This document shows, in pieces, positions 61,606-64,000 of a DNA stretch of 64,000 nt. Position numbers and translations under genes: made by a program. Every line of letters begins with the position of its first letter. Within the stretch, counting starts at the first letter, position 1. Source of the stretch: Mesonia sediminis (GTDB lineage Bacteria; Bacteroidota; Bacteroidia; Flavobacteriales; Flavobacteriaceae); the NCBI RefSeq assembly GCF_042684705.1, contig NZ_JBHULZ010000023.1:434001-498000 (forward strand), given 5' to 3'. Under the pieces are notes generated by a model. It made no database searches and had not been told where the DNA came from. It worked only from the letters and a program-made list of their open reading frames with translations.

Positions 61606-61795
61606 ATTTTGTACTGCAAAAAAATCCTGTGTGGTAGATTTTTATTATTTTTTTCTGTGTCAGGTTGTTATTTTTCATCCGTTTAATTTCAGGGGTACGG
61701 TTGTTCTGCCATTGCCACTAACTAGTATATAACCTCAAAAATATATAACTTTTTCTATATATTTTAATATATACCGTGGTATTTATCAAATATCG
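61606..61795. other. Right flank of the efflux operon
   Basis: Contains GCCATTGCCACTAAC (61708-61722), the inverted partner of 57485-57499, and then the AAAAATATATAACTTTTT 3' flank shared by all copies of the 224-aa gene. No gene. Confidence 0.5.
61708..61722 (-). repeat. Right 15-bp inverted repeat bounding the efflux operon
   Basis: GCCATTGCCACTAAC matches GTTAGTGGCTGTGGC (57485-57499) in inverse orientation at 13 of 15 positions. Together they bracket 4.2 kb containing only the efflux operon. Confidence 0.5.
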
Positions 61796-62470
61796 CTAGG
61801 TTTTGTGCGTATTTAAGAAGCAGGTGATATCCTTTTCAAGGTCTTGTTTTAAATATGCTAATGGCTCCCCTACTCCTGGAAATGGTGATTTCACAAAGCT
61901 AAAATCAAGTATTTTCTGGTAAATGAATTGCTCTCCTAGAAAACGAACTAAGTGTTCATAAATTTGATTGATAAGGCTTGCTGTGTCTTGGATAAAGACA
62001 TATTCTGGGCAGTATATCATTACCGCATAACGTCTTGATCCTTCACAGAATTCATTTATAAAATAAGTAAGCTCAGCGAACTGGAATTTTATATTATTTG
62101 TTTTGATGCTAATGGAGTCGTTTTTGATATCATCTGCTGAAATATCGGCTTCTTCAAAGGCAGTAATTTCAAGTCCTTCTAACTTTGGTGCTTCTTGAAC
62201 TAAAGCGACAATAGCTTCTATAAAAATTGGGTTTCCTCTGGCATAGAAATTTATAAAAATTTGCTCATTTACAAAACTAACGGTAAAGGACAAATCTTTG
62301 CAGTAATAGTTAAGATGTACATTAAAAGCGTTCATAAATTCCTTAATTGCACTTTGAGAGGGGTAGTTTTGAACCTTGTATATATGCTGGCGGAACCAGC
62401 TCCAAAAATGTTGTGGATTGTTATAAATGACTTGTTTTTTTAATTCGGTTTTGATTGAAATCTGTATCAT
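61796..62470 (-). CDS. 224-aa protein of unknown function, intact copy of a multicopy gene
   Basis: A 224-aa soluble alpha/beta protein: MIQISIKTELKKQVIYNN, then FWSWFRQHIYKVQNYPSQSA, FTVSFVNEQIFINFYARGNP and a well-conserved C-terminus (MIYCPEYVFIQDTASLINQI, FVKSPFPGVGEPLAYLKQDL). No known motif. It is the last gene of the replication/mobilisation-like module. Three decayed copies lie at 22.7, 27.2 and 55.6 kb, where the first third is replaced. The conserved C-terminus under a variable N-terminus suggests modular exchange. Confidence 0.75.
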   Translation of the reverse strand: MIQISIKTELKKQVIYNNPQHFWSWFRQHIYKVQNYPSQSAIKEFMNAFNVHLNYYCKDLSFTVSFVNEQIFINFYARGNPIFIEAIVALVQEAPKLEGLEITAFEEADISADDIKNDSISIKTNNIKFQFAELTYFINEFCEGSRRYAVMIYCPEYVFIQDTASLINQIYEHLVRFLGEQFIYQKILDFSFVKSPFPGVGEPLAYLKQDLEKDITCFLNTHKT

Positions 62471-62499
62471 TTTATTTGATTTTAGTAGTTGGCTAATAA

Positions 62500-63192
62500 T
62501 TATCTTTTGTCTTGGGTATGGGGATGAAATGCGATGAGGTTGAGCATTTCTCTGAGCTTTGATCGCACGCGTTTGCCGTAGCGCTCTTCTATTTCACTAG
62601 CGTTTAGGTTGGTGGTAATATGCGTCATTCTCTTTGTAAAAAACTTGGGTTTAGTTCTGTAGTTGGTATAAAACTCGTGTCTGCTAAGCAGCACCTCAGC
62701 CATTACGTTTGTATCTTTACCATAGAAACGACCCGTTGGCTCTAGGCCGAGATCATCAAAGCAATAGGTCTTTTGATTGCCGTATTGAGAGATGATCTTA
62801 CTCCCATGTTCATTATAAGCGAAGGTAATTTCGCGCGCCGTTACCATTTGGTATTCGGGTTTTTGGTAGCATATTTCTGGCATAAGCTGCATAAGCGAAG
62901 TTTTGCCCACACCAACGGGGCCAGACAGCAAAACACCTTTGTTGAGGTTGAGGTGTAACCTTTTGGCGTTGCGCTTATCTTGGATCATAAGTACGCAGAG
63001 TTTGTAAATCAGTTCGTAATCGGATGAATGAATTTTAAAATGGCTCCCAAAGCGTTCTTTGCCTTTCGCGGTTAAGAAAACAACCACTTGTTTTAGGCTA
63101 TAATGAAAATGATTATCGTGTTTTATGGCAAGGCAAAACTCTTGGTTATTGGCCGCCTTAATAAGTTTACCTATAGGATTAGAGTGGTTCAT
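62500..63192 (-). CDS. DnaC/IstB-like ATPase (helicase loader type)
   Basis: A 230-aa AAA+ ATPase: Walker A LLSGPVGVGKTSLMQL (about 87-100), Walker B YCFDDLGLEP, sensor I MTHITTNLNASEIEERYG, and a sensor II/arginine-finger region GKRVRSKLREMLNLIAF. This class loads replicative helicase or assists transposition. It overlaps the upstream replication-like gene by 14 nt and follows an HTH gene, the usual order in Flavobacteriia integrative elements. Confidence 0.88.
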   Translation of the reverse strand: MNHSNPIGKLIKAANNQEFCLAIKHDNHFHYSLKQVVVFLTAKGKERFGSHFKIHSSDYELIYKLCVLMIQDKRNAKRLHLNLNKGVLLSGPVGVGKTSLMQLMPEICYQKPEYQMVTAREITFAYNEHGSKIISQYGNQKTYCFDDLGLEPTGRFYGKDTNVMAEVLLSRHEFYTNYRTKPKFFTKRMTHITTNLNASEIEERYGKRVRSKLREMLNLIAFHPHTQDKR

Positions 63193-63844
63193 TGTAGATT
63201 TTGTTTTGGTTGAGTTGATGATTATTATCGATACCTTTTTGATTAAACTGCTGAAAACCTTTGGCTGAGGTCAGCCACTTTTTAGCCAGGGGTTGCCAAT
63301 TTGTGATTGGCTTCACCCCTGCTATGTTCCAGTTGAGCTTCTCATAATACGCGATAAACTTTTCTGCCTCCATTAATAAATCAAGCTTGCTTGATTGATC
63401 TTCTTTTTTAAAAAAGTGGATGACTTCATTTTTAAAATTCAGCTTAAGCTGTTTATAAGATTTATAATCTTTATATAATTTATATATGTTTATATATGGT
63501 GGTAGTACATGTTTACCACTTGTTCCCTGCTTGTTTATCGCTTGTTTAGCTTTTGGGTAAAAATTACCTAAGCTAAAGCGACTGCTTTGATAGACGTTCT
63601 TGGACGGATAATAGCGGATGTAATTCCACTTCTGAAGTTCGTTCAGGCATTTGTAATAGGTTTTTGTAGAACCTATTTTTGAATACTGCATAAGCTCCTC
63701 TCGCCCTGCTTGGAATTCGGTTTTGAATCTGCTTGCATTGGCAAACTGAAACAAGGCCATGTAAAGTGAAATATGCGTGGGCCTGAGCTTGGTATCCTCA
63801 TGAATCTTCCGGAACGCCTGGTTGAGGTGTTCGATGTAGTTCAT
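63179..63844 (-). CDS. Replication-initiation-like/transcription-linked protein of a mobile element
   Basis: A 221-aa basic protein. The N-terminal part looks like a winged helix of the element replication-protein type: THISLYMALFQFANASRFK, then IGSTKTYYKCLNELQKWNYIRYYPS. The C-terminal part is Lys/Asn-rich, with NWQPLAKKWLTSAKGF. It is paired with a DnaC-like ATPase (14-nt overlap) and an excisionase-like HTH 4 nt upstream. This suggests it recognises the element's origin or promoter. No catalytic motif is visible. Confidence 0.72.
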   Translation of the reverse strand: MNYIEHLNQAFRKIHEDTKLRPTHISLYMALFQFANASRFKTEFQAGREELMQYSKIGSTKTYYKCLNELQKWNYIRYYPSKNVYQSSRFSLGNFYPKAKQAINKQGTSGKHVLPPYINIYKLYKDYKSYKQLKLNFKNEVIHFFKKEDQSSKLDLLMEAEKFIAYYEKLNWNIAGVKPITNWQPLAKKWLTSAKGFQQFNQKGIDNNHQLNQNKIYNEPL

Positions 63845-63848
63845 GAGA

Positions 63849-64000
63849 CTAGATTTTATTATCGGTTAAAAGTTTATCAATTTGCTCAACATCATAATAA
63901 TACGAGCCACCAATCTTACTAGAAGGAATGACATTATTCACTCTGTAATTCAGCAAAGTAGGTTTAGAAATATTGAGGTACTCCGCTGCTTCTTCGGTTC
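63849..64000 (-). CDS. Excisionase-type HTH protein (5' end outside window)
   Basis: The minus-strand frame runs off the window edge: TEEAAEYLNISKPTLLNYRV, then IPSSKIGGSYYYDVEQIDKL and DNKI stop. This is the HTH_17/excisionase motif (helix, turn, SKPTL recognition helix, then a GG-Y wing). Only 4 nt separate its stop from the next start, so it leads the module's operon. Such proteins direct excision or control the element. Confidence 0.8.
   Translation of the reverse strand, partial: TEEAAEYLNISKPTLLNYRVNNVIPSSKIGGSYYYDVEQIDKLLTDNKI

Overview
The window looks like chromosomal DNA of a marine-type member of the Flavobacteriaceae (Bacteroidota). The grounds are low GC, T9SS C-terminal sorting domains, several TAnnTTTG promoter boxes with weak or absent Shine-Dalgarno signals, an HU-like protein of the Bacteroidota type and many TTG starts. 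There is one assembly gap (16392-16570, all N).

Positions 1-15394 are ordinary chromosome. A light-sensing operon (PAS histidine kinase, bacteriophytochrome, stand-alone receiver, biliverdin-producing heme oxygenase) makes its own chromophore. It is followed by a secreted S10 peptidase, a T9SS-exported endonuclease/phosphatase, methylglyoxal synthase, a ferredoxin-reductase-like flavoprotein and a DUF808 membrane protein. A LysR regulator is divergent from a three-gene dissolved-inorganic-carbon operon (small protein, DabB, DabA).

Positions 15400-31800 are accessory. An HU-like gene carries the gap and sits beside a 22-bp tandem repeat. From about 17.6 to 27.1 kb there is an array of single, mostly secreted or unknown genes, all on the minus strand. 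Homologous palindromic spacers of about 110-190 bp separate them, which resembles an integron cassette array without an integrase (CALIN-like). Decayed copies of a mobile gene and an IS3-type transposase fragment interrupt it. A tRNA 3'-end remnant with its terminator (27.85-27.91 kb) borders a compact 2.2-kb phage-like unit (HTH gene, 251-aa protein, DUF5675 protein, small membrane proteins, strong terminator). About 1.6 kb without convincing genes follows.

Positions 31.8-50.1 kb are a complete type 1 BREX locus on the minus strand: XRE regulator, brxA, brxB, brxC, pglX, pglZ, brxL. It has one insertion between brxC and pglX (a four-helix-bundle gene) and an embedded four-gene block between pglX and pglZ: an AlkB-family dioxygenase, an SF1 helicase ending in an SSB-like acidic tail, a SAP-domain protein and a SAM-methyltransferase-like protein. 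The BrxL has a MITD1-type PLD-like C-terminal domain where a Lon-like domain would be expected. I regard the embedded block and the BrxL variant as the best candidates for undescribed biology. Upstream, 50.6-54.4 kb encode a Gabija-like pair (OLD/TOPRIM nuclease plus UvrD helicase).

Positions 54.4-64 kb return to cassette-like and mobile DNA: more palindromic spacers, a HEPN-like gene, a third decayed copy of the repeated gene, an OB-fold pseudogene, and a MarR/TolC/HlyD/ABC-permease efflux operon whose codon use looks imported and which is bracketed by 15-bp inverted repeats. A replication/mobilisation-like module ends the window (HTH, replication-like protein, DnaC-like ATPase, and the intact copy of the gene that is decayed elsewhere). 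All functional calls come from reading the sequence; no database search was run.
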